Source: Malus domestica (lineage: Eukaryota; Streptophyta; Magnoliopsida; Rosales; Rosaceae). Taken from it: a stretch of 64,000 bases of DNA. The position numbers were made by a program, and so were the translations under genes. The notes under the pieces are model-generated. The model worked only from the letters and a program-made list of their open reading frames with translations. It was not told where the DNA came from and made no database searches. Location of the stretch: the NCBI RefSeq assembly GCF_042453785.1, contig NC_091672.1:3130001-3194000 (forward strand). Direction: 5' to 3'. Each line of letters begins with the position of its first letter. Within the stretch, counting starts at the first letter, position 1. Below are positions 43,538-54,400 of the stretch, in pieces.

Positions 43538-44523
43538 TGTGACGACTCGTCCTTAATTTTCCTATGTAATTTATCCCCGAGTATGTGTATTAACGGTTAT
43601 GCCTTTATTGGCAAGTGACGTGGACGTAGTTATATCGTTTTTATTGTATTTCTTGTTATTGTATTTAAATTGTACACGTTGTTATGAGTGTACGTAAATT
43701 TTATCAGTGTGAAAACACTATTCCGGATAGATTTTCGATACTCTTTTCTATGCAAAATCCAAAACCCTATCCCTAGCTTTTTATTAGCCCATCCCGTGCA
43801 CTCCACCAATCCCATCCATTCCCTCATCTCTGTCCCCCAATCAGAAAAAGAGAAAAGGATTTCTCTCTCTCTCTCGTATACTCTATTTCTCTGCAAAACC
43901 CTTAATCGAGCTTCAAAGCTCACAGATCGAACCCAAAAACCACACCATTGTACTCATCTCATCCTCACGAACATAACCATGTTCTTGAAACCTAGAATGT
44001 ATGAGCTTTCAACGTCGAACTCGTGAGGTCTGAACTCGAGCACACTGACTTCGACGTGTTTTTGAATGAGTTAGGATGTTTTGAAGCTTGGGAAGGCTTC
44101 TACACAACATTTTAAGGGTCCTAGGCTTGTTTTGGAAAAAGGTTGATGTGAAATGACTGAGTTTCAAAGAGTTCATTTTTGGTCGGAATTTTCGAGGCGT
44201 TTTTCGACAAACTCCGTCCACTTTTTGGACTCCAAACAGGTATAACGCGATTCTTCACTTCACTAGCTTCAAATCCATATAAAGTACGTCGAAAATGGTT
44301 GAGAAATGAAGGAGAATAGTGCATTTGAAAATTTTCCAGAAATCCGGCGAAGTTGAGTTGCTGACAGCGACGATGGTGAGGCTAGCCAGAGAAGGAGCCA
44401 GAATATTCCGTCAAAGAGACGGAATATTCTGACGGCGTCAGGTAACGCCAGAGGGCTCGTTTTAACTCTCTGGCCCTCCAAGAAATTAATATTTTAATGA
44501 ACAGTGCATGGTCATATTTCTTA
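43538..44523 (+). repeat. Ty3/gypsy-type LTR fragment
   Basis: It starts TGTGACGACTCGTCCTTAAT, a start style common to plant Ty3/gypsy LTRs, and runs about 985 bp with a GAATATTCCGTC/GACGGAATATTC palindrome near 44402-44434. The far end is not seen; a Harbinger element begins at 44524. It is a truncated fossil. Confidence 0.6.
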
Positions 44524-44929
44524 CCATCTCCAACAGAGGGCCATAAGACTCGTTTTAGCCATGTCACAAAAAACCGTCTCCAACTGAGGGCCAAAGGGTT
44601 ATAGGGCCAAACATAATTTATTATTTAAATTTAAAAACTACAACTTATGTTTAAAAACTACAACTTAAATTTAAAAACTACAAATTAAATTTAAAAACTA
44701 CAACAACTAAAATATATAGGGAAAAAATGAATACTTTTTAATATTTTTTTTTACAAATTTTGACCAAAAAAAGTTCAAATTCAAATCCAACGACTAGTTG
44801 ATGTCAGAATGACGTCAGCTAGCCATTGGATTTGAAATATTTTTTTTCTATAAATAGGATGGATATTGGGCTATAATTCACACACCTTTGAATTCAATCT
44901 ATTTCATTGCAATCTCTTTCAATTCAATC

Positions 44930-47660
44930 TCATGGCGCAACACACAATATGTGGCAGCCATGGTGTGTCAGCCAATTGAGGAACAACCTCAATGGGATGG
45001 CTCTGTTGCTGGTCACTCTTACAAACCATAAAACAAAAGGATGACATATGCCAATCTGATGAACAACTACTTCAACCCAAACTCGGTGTACACAGAAGAT
45101 GATTTTAGACGTCACTTCAGGATGAGGAGTCATGTCTTCGAGCATTTACTTCATGATGTCCATCAGGTCAATCCAAACTTTCAACAGAAGCTGGACAGAG
45201 CAGGCCGCCCTGGTTTCTCACCTTATCAGAAGGTTACTGTTGCACTATGAATGATGGCCTATGCCTCCCCAGCTGATTCGACGGATGAAACCCATGGTAG
45301 TCTATATGCCTTGACACTCTTACTGAATTCTGTAACATAATTATTCAACTTTACAAAAGAGGAGTACCTCCGCAAGCCAAATCAAGAAGATCAGGATTGG
45401 CTCATTCGCAAAGTTGAAGTGTAATACCCTGAAATTTTAAATATATGAAAATGTGGAGAAAAATTGAAAATAAAGTGATGTACGATTATGAAAAATTGAA
45501 TGGAGATTTTATATTATTTTTTGGGAATTTATATTAAATTATTTGAATTTAGATTTTAATTAAAACTAGTTATGAAGAGTGAAGTTTGGAAATTAATTAT
45601 TTAAAATCCATAGACCGTTCGAGGTCACAATTTATATAACTCGATCTCATGAACGCGTAGGCGTAAACCGTTCGCAAAACAAAATTATAACGAAAAAGTT
45701 ATTAATGTTTAAAGTTAAAGACATTTTTGTAATTTTGACTTGAACTAGAAGGCTCCAGAAAATCTGGAGCAATGGGAGTGCCACGTGGGTGGCTGAGATG
45801 AAAAGGGAAGGAAATGGGGGAATTGGTCTACCCAATCAGAAGAGGAGGAAATGAAGGAAAAGAGATAGGGGAGAATGAGGGAATCGGGTTCCCTTCGACC
45901 CAAGTAACCCGACCCAGAGGCATCCATGATTTCCGATACAATCCATGGTGCTTTCTGGCGAGTTGACGCCACTCACCATCGGGAAAATATTTACCATTGA
46001 CCCCTCTACCATTTCCATAAAAAAATGAGAAGAATTGGCATTAAATTGGTGAAACCCGCACCGATGGGTGCGGGGGTACCTTATCGAAGAACCACCAATT
46101 TTGAAACAATTTCTTTCAATTTCCACCACCATAACCCTCATCTTGAGCCGAGGAACAAAGACCAAACAAGTTTGGGGGCGTCGGAGTTGTTATGGAGTCG
46201 AATTGATGGCACCCAAATTCTAGGGTTCCGACGGAATTGAGTGAAATTAGGGCTTTTATCGGCCGAATTGGAGTTCGGCTCAGGTATGGAAGTTGTTACT
46301 CTCATTGAGATATACTTGCCTGTAAAATTTGGTAATTTTTTTTAAATAGTTGAATTTTCCGGCAAGTCGGGGCGGCCGATTGCCATGTGCGGCGACGCGT
46401 GACCATTGAGCCAATGTCATCATTTTACGCTAATTTCGATGTTCTGAATCTATATTTAATATACATTTGGTGTGATTCACTTGTTTGAACCTAGTTAGTG
46501 ATTGTGAGTCACTTAAATATTTTTCAGAAATGAGTTAGGAAATGGAATGGTGAACTACGAAATGCTTGATCCCATTCAAGGGTACGTAGGTAGTCTAACG
46601 GGGGTTAGATGCAACCTTAAAACAACCGAGATTAATCTTTCGTTGAAATTTGTCTAAGTAGAGGAATTGGATGATTAATTTACAAAATTTACCTTATGTT
46701 CTTGGTAAATGAGTTGTGTTATAAATTTTGTGACTAACTCATAATTGGATAATCAAGAATTAACCTTTGGTTGAGAAGTTGATTAAATAGAAGAAATATG
46801 GAGATTTAATTGGTAATTTAAACATATGTTTTGGTAATAAAATATGATTGTAGTGTTATGAGGAATTAAGGAATTTAAGTAAAGAATCGTGATTAATAGT
46901 AGCTAAATAAAACAAAGTTTAGTTTGGGTCTATCACCGATATTATTTACCGAAATAAATATTTCAGGATGGGGCGTTTCACGAAGACCGTGGGTTTTCGG
47001 GCATGATAGGGTCATTAGACTGCATGCATTGGAATTAGAAGAACTGTCCCACCAGATGGCAATGAAGCTTTAGTGGAAGGTCGAGAAAGCCAACTATTGT
47101 GTTAAAGGCAGTTGCCTCACTTGACACATGGATCTATCATGCTTTCTTTGGAGTCCCTGGATCCCAAAATGACATTATAGTTCTTGGGCGTTCACCCCTC
47201 TTCAATAACCTGACGGAAGGTAAATCACCTCAACTTGACTACTACATCAACGATTGTCAATACAATATGGGGTATTACTTGGTAGATGACATCTACCCAA
47301 ATTGGGCAACACTTGTCTAAGTAATTTCAAACCCTAAAAATGAAGCCAAAAATTGTTTTACCATACACCAAGAGGCATATTGGAAAGATGTTGAGAGAGC
47401 TTTTGGTGTTCTACAAGCACGGTGGAAGATCATTAAGGAACTGGCAAGAGGGTGGAGTTGAGAAAATTTGGACTCCATCATGATGTCTTGCATCATATTA
47501 CACAATATGATTGTGGAGGATGAGCGAGATGGGTATATTGATGGAGAGTCCGATGACAACCAAGATGATCCAAATAGGTCAAGAAGGGCTTGTGCAAAAA
47601 TATATGATGGGCCTAATTTGCCTTTCAATTCAAGAACTGGTAGTATTTCTATAAATTAGT
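44930..47660 (+). pseudogene. HARBI1-like transposase of the PIF/Harbinger element, decayed and split
   Basis: The first part (about 45038-45415) encodes NLMNNYFNPNSVYTEDDFRR, HFRMRSHVFEHLL and AGRPGFSPYQKVTVAL. After the solo LTR the second part (46986-47660) gives MIGSLDCMHW with the first catalytic D, NCPTRWQ, LKAVASLDTWIYHAFFGVPG, SQNDIIVLGRSPLFNN, VDDIYPNWATL in place of the usual ADGIYPNW, ERAFGVLQARWKIIK with the catalytic E, and IILHNMIVEDERDG. The product would be a DDE endonuclease that cuts at transposon ends. Several stop codons interrupt it (for example TGA at 45248, TAG near 47036), besides the 1.56-kb insertion. No MYB-like partner gene is seen. Confidence 0.88.
45420..46980 (+). 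mobile_element. Solo LTR (Ty3/gypsy-type), 1.56 kb
   Basis: It begins TGTAATACCCTGAAATTTTA and ends GATGGGGCGTTTCA. The flanking TGAAG (45415-45419) and CGAAG (46981-46985) are a 5-bp target duplication with one change. The two sides join within the same transposase domain, which confirms the limits. No internal region is present, so it was left by LTR-LTR recombination. It is a fossil. Confidence 0.88.
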
Positions 47661-47884
47661 ACATGAGGCTATAGGATGATACGTTCCCGTGCCACAAACA
47701 AGTACCTACAACAGGATCTTGTTGCACATCTTTGGGCCAAAAGAAGCATGGAGTAGGAAGTTATAGGAAAAAATAATTTTAAAAATTTTGTAAAATAAAA
47801 TTCAAAAATAACGACTAGCTGACTTCAGCACCTAGCCGTTGGTTTTTTGAATCTTGGCTCGGTCCAGGGCTGACTGGCTCTTTG

Positions 47885-48512
47885 TGTCACATCCTAGTTC
47901 GCATAGTAAGATATTGTCTGCTTTTGGCCACACCCTCACAGATTTGTTTTTGGGCTTCCACCCAAAACGCGTCTCACTATAGGGAGGTGGACATGTACAT
48001 ATAAGGCACATCACCTTTCATCCCCCAGGCGATGTGGGATCTTACAATCCACCTCCCTTAGGGGCCCAACGCCCTCGTCGGCACACTTCTGGCCGGGGAG
48101 TGACTCTGATACCAAATTTTCACATCCTAGTCCGCATAGTAAAATATTGTCCGCTTTGGGCCACACCCTCACAATTTTGTTCTTGGACTCCCCCCCCTAA
48201 ACGCATCTCACTATAGGGAGGTAGGCATGTACATATAAGGCACATCACCCTCTCTCCCCCGGTCAATGTGGGATCTTACAATCCATCCCCTTTAGGGCTT
48301 GACGTCCTCGTTAGCACACTTCCGGGCAGGTAGTGGCTTTGATACCAAATTGTCACATCCCAGTCTGCATAGTAAGATATTGTCCATTTTGGGCCACGCC
48401 CTCACGAATTTGTTCTTGGGTTTCCACACAAAACGCGTCTCACTATAAGGAGGTGGGCATGTACATATAAGGCACATCACCTCCCCTCCCCCAGACGATG
48501 TGGGATCTTACA
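47885..48512 (-). mobile_element. TRIM element as a three-LTR tandem array
   Basis: Three LTRs of about 162 bp (47885-48046, 48118-48280, 48351-48512), each TGTCACATCC-like to GATCTTACA, alternate with two copies of an internal domain of about 70 bp. The internal domain contains CTCTGATACCAAAT, which is a tRNA-Met-type primer-binding site on the minus strand. CTTTG lies on both sides (47880-47884 and 48513-48517), a perfect 5-bp target duplication. There is no coding capacity, as usual for TRIMs. It is inserted in the Harbinger element. Confidence 0.9.
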
Positions 48513-48640
48513 CTTTGGCCATTTTTTGTCCAGTGAGGTCCACGAGCCCTTTGGCTTGGCCCTCGGTTTGAGACGGTTTTCAGGCTACTTTTGGCCCTCT
48601 GACCCTTTTATCCCTTTTGACCGTTTGGTTAGAGATGGTC

Positions 48641-49804
48641 TAAGCGTAAATGTGTTTTTTTGTTGGAAGTGTTTTCATTAGAAACATGTTAGAGCATCTT
48701 CAAAAAAAAAAATGTTAAAATTACCACATAGACATGCAATAGCAAAAAAATGACAACAAACTCATTGAGAGACATAACAATAAGTGACACCAAATGTAGC
48801 CCCCATCTCATTACTACATTTTGCGCATGGCTCATTTGAATATGCACATGGTGCATTTATATCTTATTCGGAACAAATCATGTTGAATGCTTCAAATTCT
48901 AGGGTTGATGTTAAGTATTAATTAGATACTGTATACTTCAAAATGTAGGGTGTACATGCATTGACATTAATAATGGTTGAAACTTGAAATGACACATCCT
49001 GAGTTTGAAATACTTTCAAAACTTGGCAACTCATATCCTCCAACTCTTTTCTCTTTAAGAAGATTTCTTAGAGTACAAAGTTGTTTATAATTTTTTTTTA
49101 AATTTATTATTATTAAGAGGAGGACGAGGGTTCGAAACTATTATATTAATATAGGAGAGGGGAAGTTTTGAACATGGGATGCATGAGTAGAAATTCAACA
49201 ACCTATCTACTAGAATAATAAATTACATGCAAAACAAACCAAGGGACTTAAGGCTCGAAAAATAAAAAGTTACACTAGGATGTCATGAGGCCAAATGACT
49301 CTTGCTATATCAGCAACTAGAAGACATATACAAGTTGAAGGAGCTTACTAAAAAAATATTGAACCAAATAACATGATAAAAACCCATACAATCCAATTCA
49401 TCAGCAAAAATTTATCTTTTCATTTTGTGTTGTACTCTTATTCCCCATTTAAGTGTGAATATGTACGAATTATTAAGGAGTTTATAGCTCATTTAGTTAT
49501 ATTAACATTCACCCTTGTACTTGATCAAGTGCCGAGTACGACTCAATCTCCCTTAGTATCACCTATTTAAAAATAAGTATGCAAATTACTCAAATTCTAT
49601 GATCCCAATTGGTTTAGAGTGCTTCTATAAAAAATAATTGTACAACTCAAATTTTTAAATCTATAATCTGTATAAATAAAGTGAGAAGGCAAAAATGGTG
49701 AAACTTTCAAAATGCTAAAATTTGCTCTTCTCTCTTAAGTAGAATTCTAAAATATTAAAATTAATTAGTTAGAGTTACAATAGTAATTTTAGAATAAAAT
49801 CACT
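48641..49804. other. Intergenic, no gene recognised
   Basis: About 1.16 kb of AT-rich DNA. A GAGGGTTCGAA word near 49129 recalls a pol III B box but no companion A box or second copy is evident. Confidence 0.5.
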
Positions 49805-50955
49805 TATGGCTCGTTTACTAATCTCTAATCAGAAGGAGAGGAATTGAATCGAGGAGTTAGAATGGGAAGCAGTCAGAATTGAATTCATATTGAAGTTGTT
49901 TACTAAAATGTTCTGGAATCAAAGAATGAATGGTAATAATTTCACACTGTTCTAAAAATTCCCGCCTAGCGCCTAGCCTAGTGCTGCCTAGGTGATAGGC
50001 GGCTGGCCACCGTTCCAATTAATGCTTAGACGTTTGAAAATTAAGAAAGGGTGACTAGACCTGTTGAGTCACCCGCTTAGACCGCCTAGGCACCCGCTGA
50101 GCTCGCCCAGACCCGCCTAGGCACCAGCCTAGGTTGCGACTTACTTAGACAGAAAATAGATAACTTTCATTTTGCATTTTAATTTTTACAATAAATTATT
50201 AGGAACTTGTTGTATACTTAAATGAACACACATTATATCCTTGTTCCCAATGTTTTCATTACGTTCTAATACTTCATTTTATATATATATATATATATAT
50301 CATTCTACTTTATAGTTTATGATGAGATTATATATATATATATATATTAAGTATAAACAGATACTTATATACACAAAATATAATAGATTTACTTAAATCT
50401 GTTTAGTCCACCTAGTCCGCCTAGGCGCCCGTTTAGGCTCTAGCATGCCGTCCGACTAGCACCTAGTGTCTTTTAGAACCCTGTAATTTCATATAAGTTG
50501 TTTACTAATATGCATGAAATTGAATGAAAGTTAATATAATTATTAAAATATCATTGTCCTAAAATAAGTATTTTATATACTAATTAATAAAAAAAAATTA
50601 AAATGCACGTTTTTGTCAATGTTAAACATACTATAATGTAAAATCCCTTTTTCAGAATTTTAATTATTCCAATATTAGGTAAACATTGGGGTATCCTGTT
50701 ATCAAAATTCATTTTCGCATTTTGATTTCGATTATAGTTAGGTGAATGTGCCATTAGTGGGTAGTTACTTCATTTTGTATTTTTGCATTTTTATATTTGT
50801 AATTAAAAAAATAGATCCACCAAAAAAATCATTTAAAAATAGAAAACATTTGTCTTGAATTTAACATTGAAAAAAACTAATTGTCACACACGTAGACGTG
50901 TGCCTCGAGGCTATTGTTTTAAGTGAAACCAAAAGTAATTTTTCATTAGTAAACT
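49805..50955. mobile_element. Possible MITE with GTTTACTAAT ends, split by a hAT element
   Basis: GGCTCGTTTACTAATCTC at the left and CATTAGTAAACTAAACAC at the right are imperfect inverted ends, and TTGTTTACTAA words recur inside. The hAT element at 49945-50483 is inserted within it. The call is tentative because the arms are short. Confidence 0.4.
49945..50483 (+). mobile_element. Non-autonomous hAT element, 539 bp, rich in GCCTAGGCG words
   Basis: The ends CACTGTTCTAAAA and TTTTAGAACCCTG are inverted repeats. TAATTTCA lies on both sides (49937-49944 and 50484-50491), a perfect 8-bp target duplication typical of hAT. Both subterminal regions repeat CGCCTAGG/CCTAGGCG words many times. The centre is AT-rich with AT microsatellites. 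It has no coding capacity. A truncated copy in the other orientation is at 4981-5363. Confidence 0.9.
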
Positions 50956-51040
50956 AAACACAGTTTTTTTTTTTTTTCACCAAAAGAAAATCATGGTTAC
51001 TGTTCTTCCTGCAAAACTTGGAATTTTATGCCATGTGAAA

Positions 51041-51090
51041 GGCCGGCCCAAAGGCCTAAAGTTAGCAGTCTATCATACCCACACGGCCCA
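51041..51090 (+). promoter_or_regulatory. GGCCCA (site II-like) motifs upstream of KIN5C
   Basis: GGCCCA occurs at 51045-51050 and 51085-51090, about 375-420 bp before the start codon. Such motifs are common in promoters of genes active in dividing plant cells. The function here is inferred. Confidence 0.4.
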
Positions 51091-51350
51091 AACCACCTGA
51101 AAACTGCGCCGCCACCAGAGCCCGCAAAACATAAAGGCACAGGTCAACCTGTTATTTGAGGCAAGAAACAAGGGTAATACAGTCCATTCACCCCGACAGA
51201 AATTGAAAATTAAAATCGAACAATCATGACCGTCCGATGTAACATTCTTTGAACTTTGAAGTAGAGCCGTAGATATATTTATAGAGAGAGAGCGCCTCTC
51301 GAAATTTCAAATCTCACTCTCATCCCGCTCTCCTCCCATTTCAGACCAGT

Positions 51351-51380
51351 AGAGAGCGAGAGAGAGAGAGAGAGAGAGAA
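51351..51380. repeat. GA microsatellite in KIN5C leader
   Basis: A run of about 12 GA units lies in the probable 5' UTR, about 85 bp before the ATG. Confidence 0.85.
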
Positions 51381-51463
51381 GCATTTGGGGAAGCGGATCT
51401 ACTACAAGTGAGCCCATCATAGGTGTGACCGATTCTCCGTCGCCTTCTCGCCACCGCATCAGA

Positions 51464-54400
51464 ATGTCCGGCCGCCACGAGAAAGAGAAGGGCGTTAACG
51501 TCCAGGTCCTTCTCCGTTGCAGGTATTTACCCTTTCCCGCACTTCATTTCTCTCTTTAGGGTTAGGCTTTTTCAAAATCGTTATAAGGCGACATTTTTGA
51601 ATTTTTGAAATCCCTAATTACTTTGCGATTTTGTTAATTGTTACTTAAATTGTTGATTTAGGCCGTTTAGTGAGGATGAGTTGCGGAGCAATGCCCCGCA
51701 GGTTATTACTTGTAATGAGTACCAGAGGGAAGTGGCCGTGTCTCAGAACATTGCCGGAAAACACATCGATAGGGTTTTCACTTTCGATAAGGTCTTTTCC
51801 TTCAACCCAAGTATTGTTTTCTTTAATGTTGATTTTTCGGATTTTCGAAATTTTGAAATTGGTATGGTTATGGTCAAATTTTTAATTTTTAATTTTTGTG
51901 GCTTCTACTTGTAGGTTTTTGGTCCTAATGCTCAGCAAAGAGATCTTTATGATCAAGCTGTGATTCCAATAGTGCACGAAGTCTTGGAAGGCTTCAACTG
52001 TACCATTTTTGCGTATGGGCAAACTGGTACCGGTAAGACATACACAATGGAGGGTGAATTCAAAAGGGCAAAGGTATGGTGTTGCGGTTTCGTATTGAGT
52101 TTTGTGGTGATGTTGTCCAAGTTTTTGTCATTTAAATCTTTTGATGTCATGGTCTATTTAAACAGACTGGGCCTAATGGAGAATTGCCTCCCGAGGCTGG
52201 AGTTATTCCAAGGGCTGTCCAGCAGATTTTCGATACCCTTGAGGGCCAGAATGCAGAGTACAGTGTGAAAGTCACTTTCTTAGAGCTTTACAACGAAGAG
52301 ATTACTGATCTTCTTGCTCCAGAGGAACTTAATAGAGTTTCTTTGGAAGATAAGCAGAAAAAGCAGCTGCCTCTGATGGAGGATGGGAAAGGTGGAGTCC
52401 TTGTAAGAGGTTTGGAGGAGGAAATTGTGACAAGTGCGAATGAGATTTTTACTCTTCTCGAAAGAGGGTCTTCTAAACGTCGTACTGCTGAAACTTTATT
52501 GAACAAGCAGTCAAGGTAATGCAAATGCTTCTTTGACTGACTTCATGTATTCAGTGTCAACTTTTGTTTATGGTATTTTACTTTGTCAATTTCAGTCGGT
52601 CACATTCTCTCTTTTCCATCACCATACACATTAAAGAAGCAACCCCAGAAGGTGAAGAGCTGATCAAATGTGGAAAGTTGAATCTGGTTGATTTGGCCGG
52701 CTCAGAAAATATTTCTCGTTCGGGTGCTCGAGAGGTGCAATTCAGTTTGACTGTTCAAGTTTGTTTGTAGTGATAGGAATTGCTCTTTTAAATTTATGCT
52801 TAAACTGTTCTTAATTTTGCGCTCTCACAATTATTAGGGTCGTGCAAGGGAAGCCGGAGAAATCAACAAAAGTTTACTGACTTTAGGGCGAGTAATCAAT
52901 GCCCTGGTGGAACATCTTGGGCATATCCCATACAGGTTTGCTAAGCACTGTTTTGCTGTTATCTCTATGCCTATGCTCGTGGTTCTTCCCAGTTCTATTA
53001 ACAGAGTCGTATTTGAAATCAGGGATAGTAAGCTAACACGATTACTTCGGGATTCACTTGGAGGAAGAACAAAGACCTGCATCATAGCTACAGTATCGCC
53101 TGCTGTGCACTGTCTTGAGGAAACCTTGAGTACGCTGGATTATGCACACAGAGCGAAAAATATAAGAAATAAACCTGAGGTTTGTTATTTCATAATGGTA
53201 CCCATAGTTTCTTTATCTGATATGTTTCTCAACTGCGATCTTTTTGGTCAACTCTACAACAATTGTCTAAGGGAAGTTTGTTGTTGGTGCATAGAAAACC
53301 AGAGGCTCTTTTGTTACTGGAATAATACAATAATGAATTCGTCTTCTTGGCAAATTTGTACACCGTTACATGCCTATAGGAGTGATTACTGTTGGTTTGT
53401 GAATTTGTACATTGTTACAAACTTTAGGAGTGATTACTGTTGGTTCCACAAGTAATCTGTCCTTTCTTCTGTGAAGACTATAGTTTGGACGAGTTTACAA
53501 TCCTCACTTTTTATGTTTGTATGTCTTGTTATTTTGTGTTATTGCACAATGGTACTGTCGTATGTGATCTTTGTTAAGTGTTGAAACCTTTTTTCTTTTA
53601 ATGTTTCATAAAATGATGAAGTGCTGTATTTCAACCATTTGTAGGTGAATCAAAAAATGATGAAATCAACTCTTATCAAGGATCTTTATGGTGAAATTGA
53701 ACGGCTTAAGGCAGGTCAGACACTTTGGCTGCCGGTTTAAGTAAAGTGTCCCTGTAATTTCATATGGTGATTGTTTCTAATGTTGTGATTGTGTTCAGAG
53801 GTGTATGCTGCGCGTGAGAAGAATGGTGTTTATATCCCGAAGGAGCGATACTATCAGGAAGAAAGTGAAAGGAAGGTATAATATTTTCCTTTAGCTTGTT
53901 AAGGATATTATTTGTGTCTGGATCTGATAGCTTTTCTGAGGTACTTCTGTACAATGTTTGTTTGCTGATTTCTAGAAGGCAGTGCTTGCTTACTTTTTGT
54001 ATTTGTGAAACTTAACTTTTCTTTTCTCCATTTTTTGTTTGTGGTGGGTGTGGGGGGTTGCTATTATGGCTTTGCATAAACAACTCTTTCCATATATTTT
54101 GAAAGACATTGTACTTTCATTGATTAGCTGATTCTGAGGCCTTGTTAATTTTGTTTTGCTGTACTTATTCCCTTTTTTTCTTGTGTGTAGTCCATGGCTG
54201 ATCAGATTGAGAACATGGGGGTTGTAATAGAAAACCATCAGAAGGTTTGTCCATACGACATTTTTTTAAAGATAAGTCATTGACTTATTTCTGGTTTTTT
54301 GGCGATATCTAACTTCATTTTTACATGTGGCATGTTATAAACAGCAATTTGAGGAGTTGCAGAATAAATATGATCTCCAGGTTCGACAGTGTTATGAATT

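Larger units (their letters stand above)
44524..48640 (+). mobile_element. PIF/Harbinger element carrying two nested insertions
   Basis: The left end CCATCTCCAACAGAGGGCCA and the right end (reverse complement GACCATCTCTAACCAAACGG) are inverted and share further inner words (CCGTCTCCAACTGAGGGCCA against CCGTCTCAAACCGAGGGCCA). TTA on the left and TAA on the right flank the element. Inside lies a HARBI1-like transposase, split by a solo LTR (45420-46980), and a TRIM array (47885-48512). Without these insertions the element would be about 1.9 kb. The transposase is decayed. Confidence 0.82.

Noticed and set aside
48034-48480. Short frames repeated on both strands (MMCLICTCPPPYSETRF-like)
   Set aside because: Translations of repeated TRIM LTRs, not a gene family.
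49080-49200. Possible SINE with GAGGGTTCGAA word
   Set aside because: A B-box-like word alone, no A box, no second copy seen.
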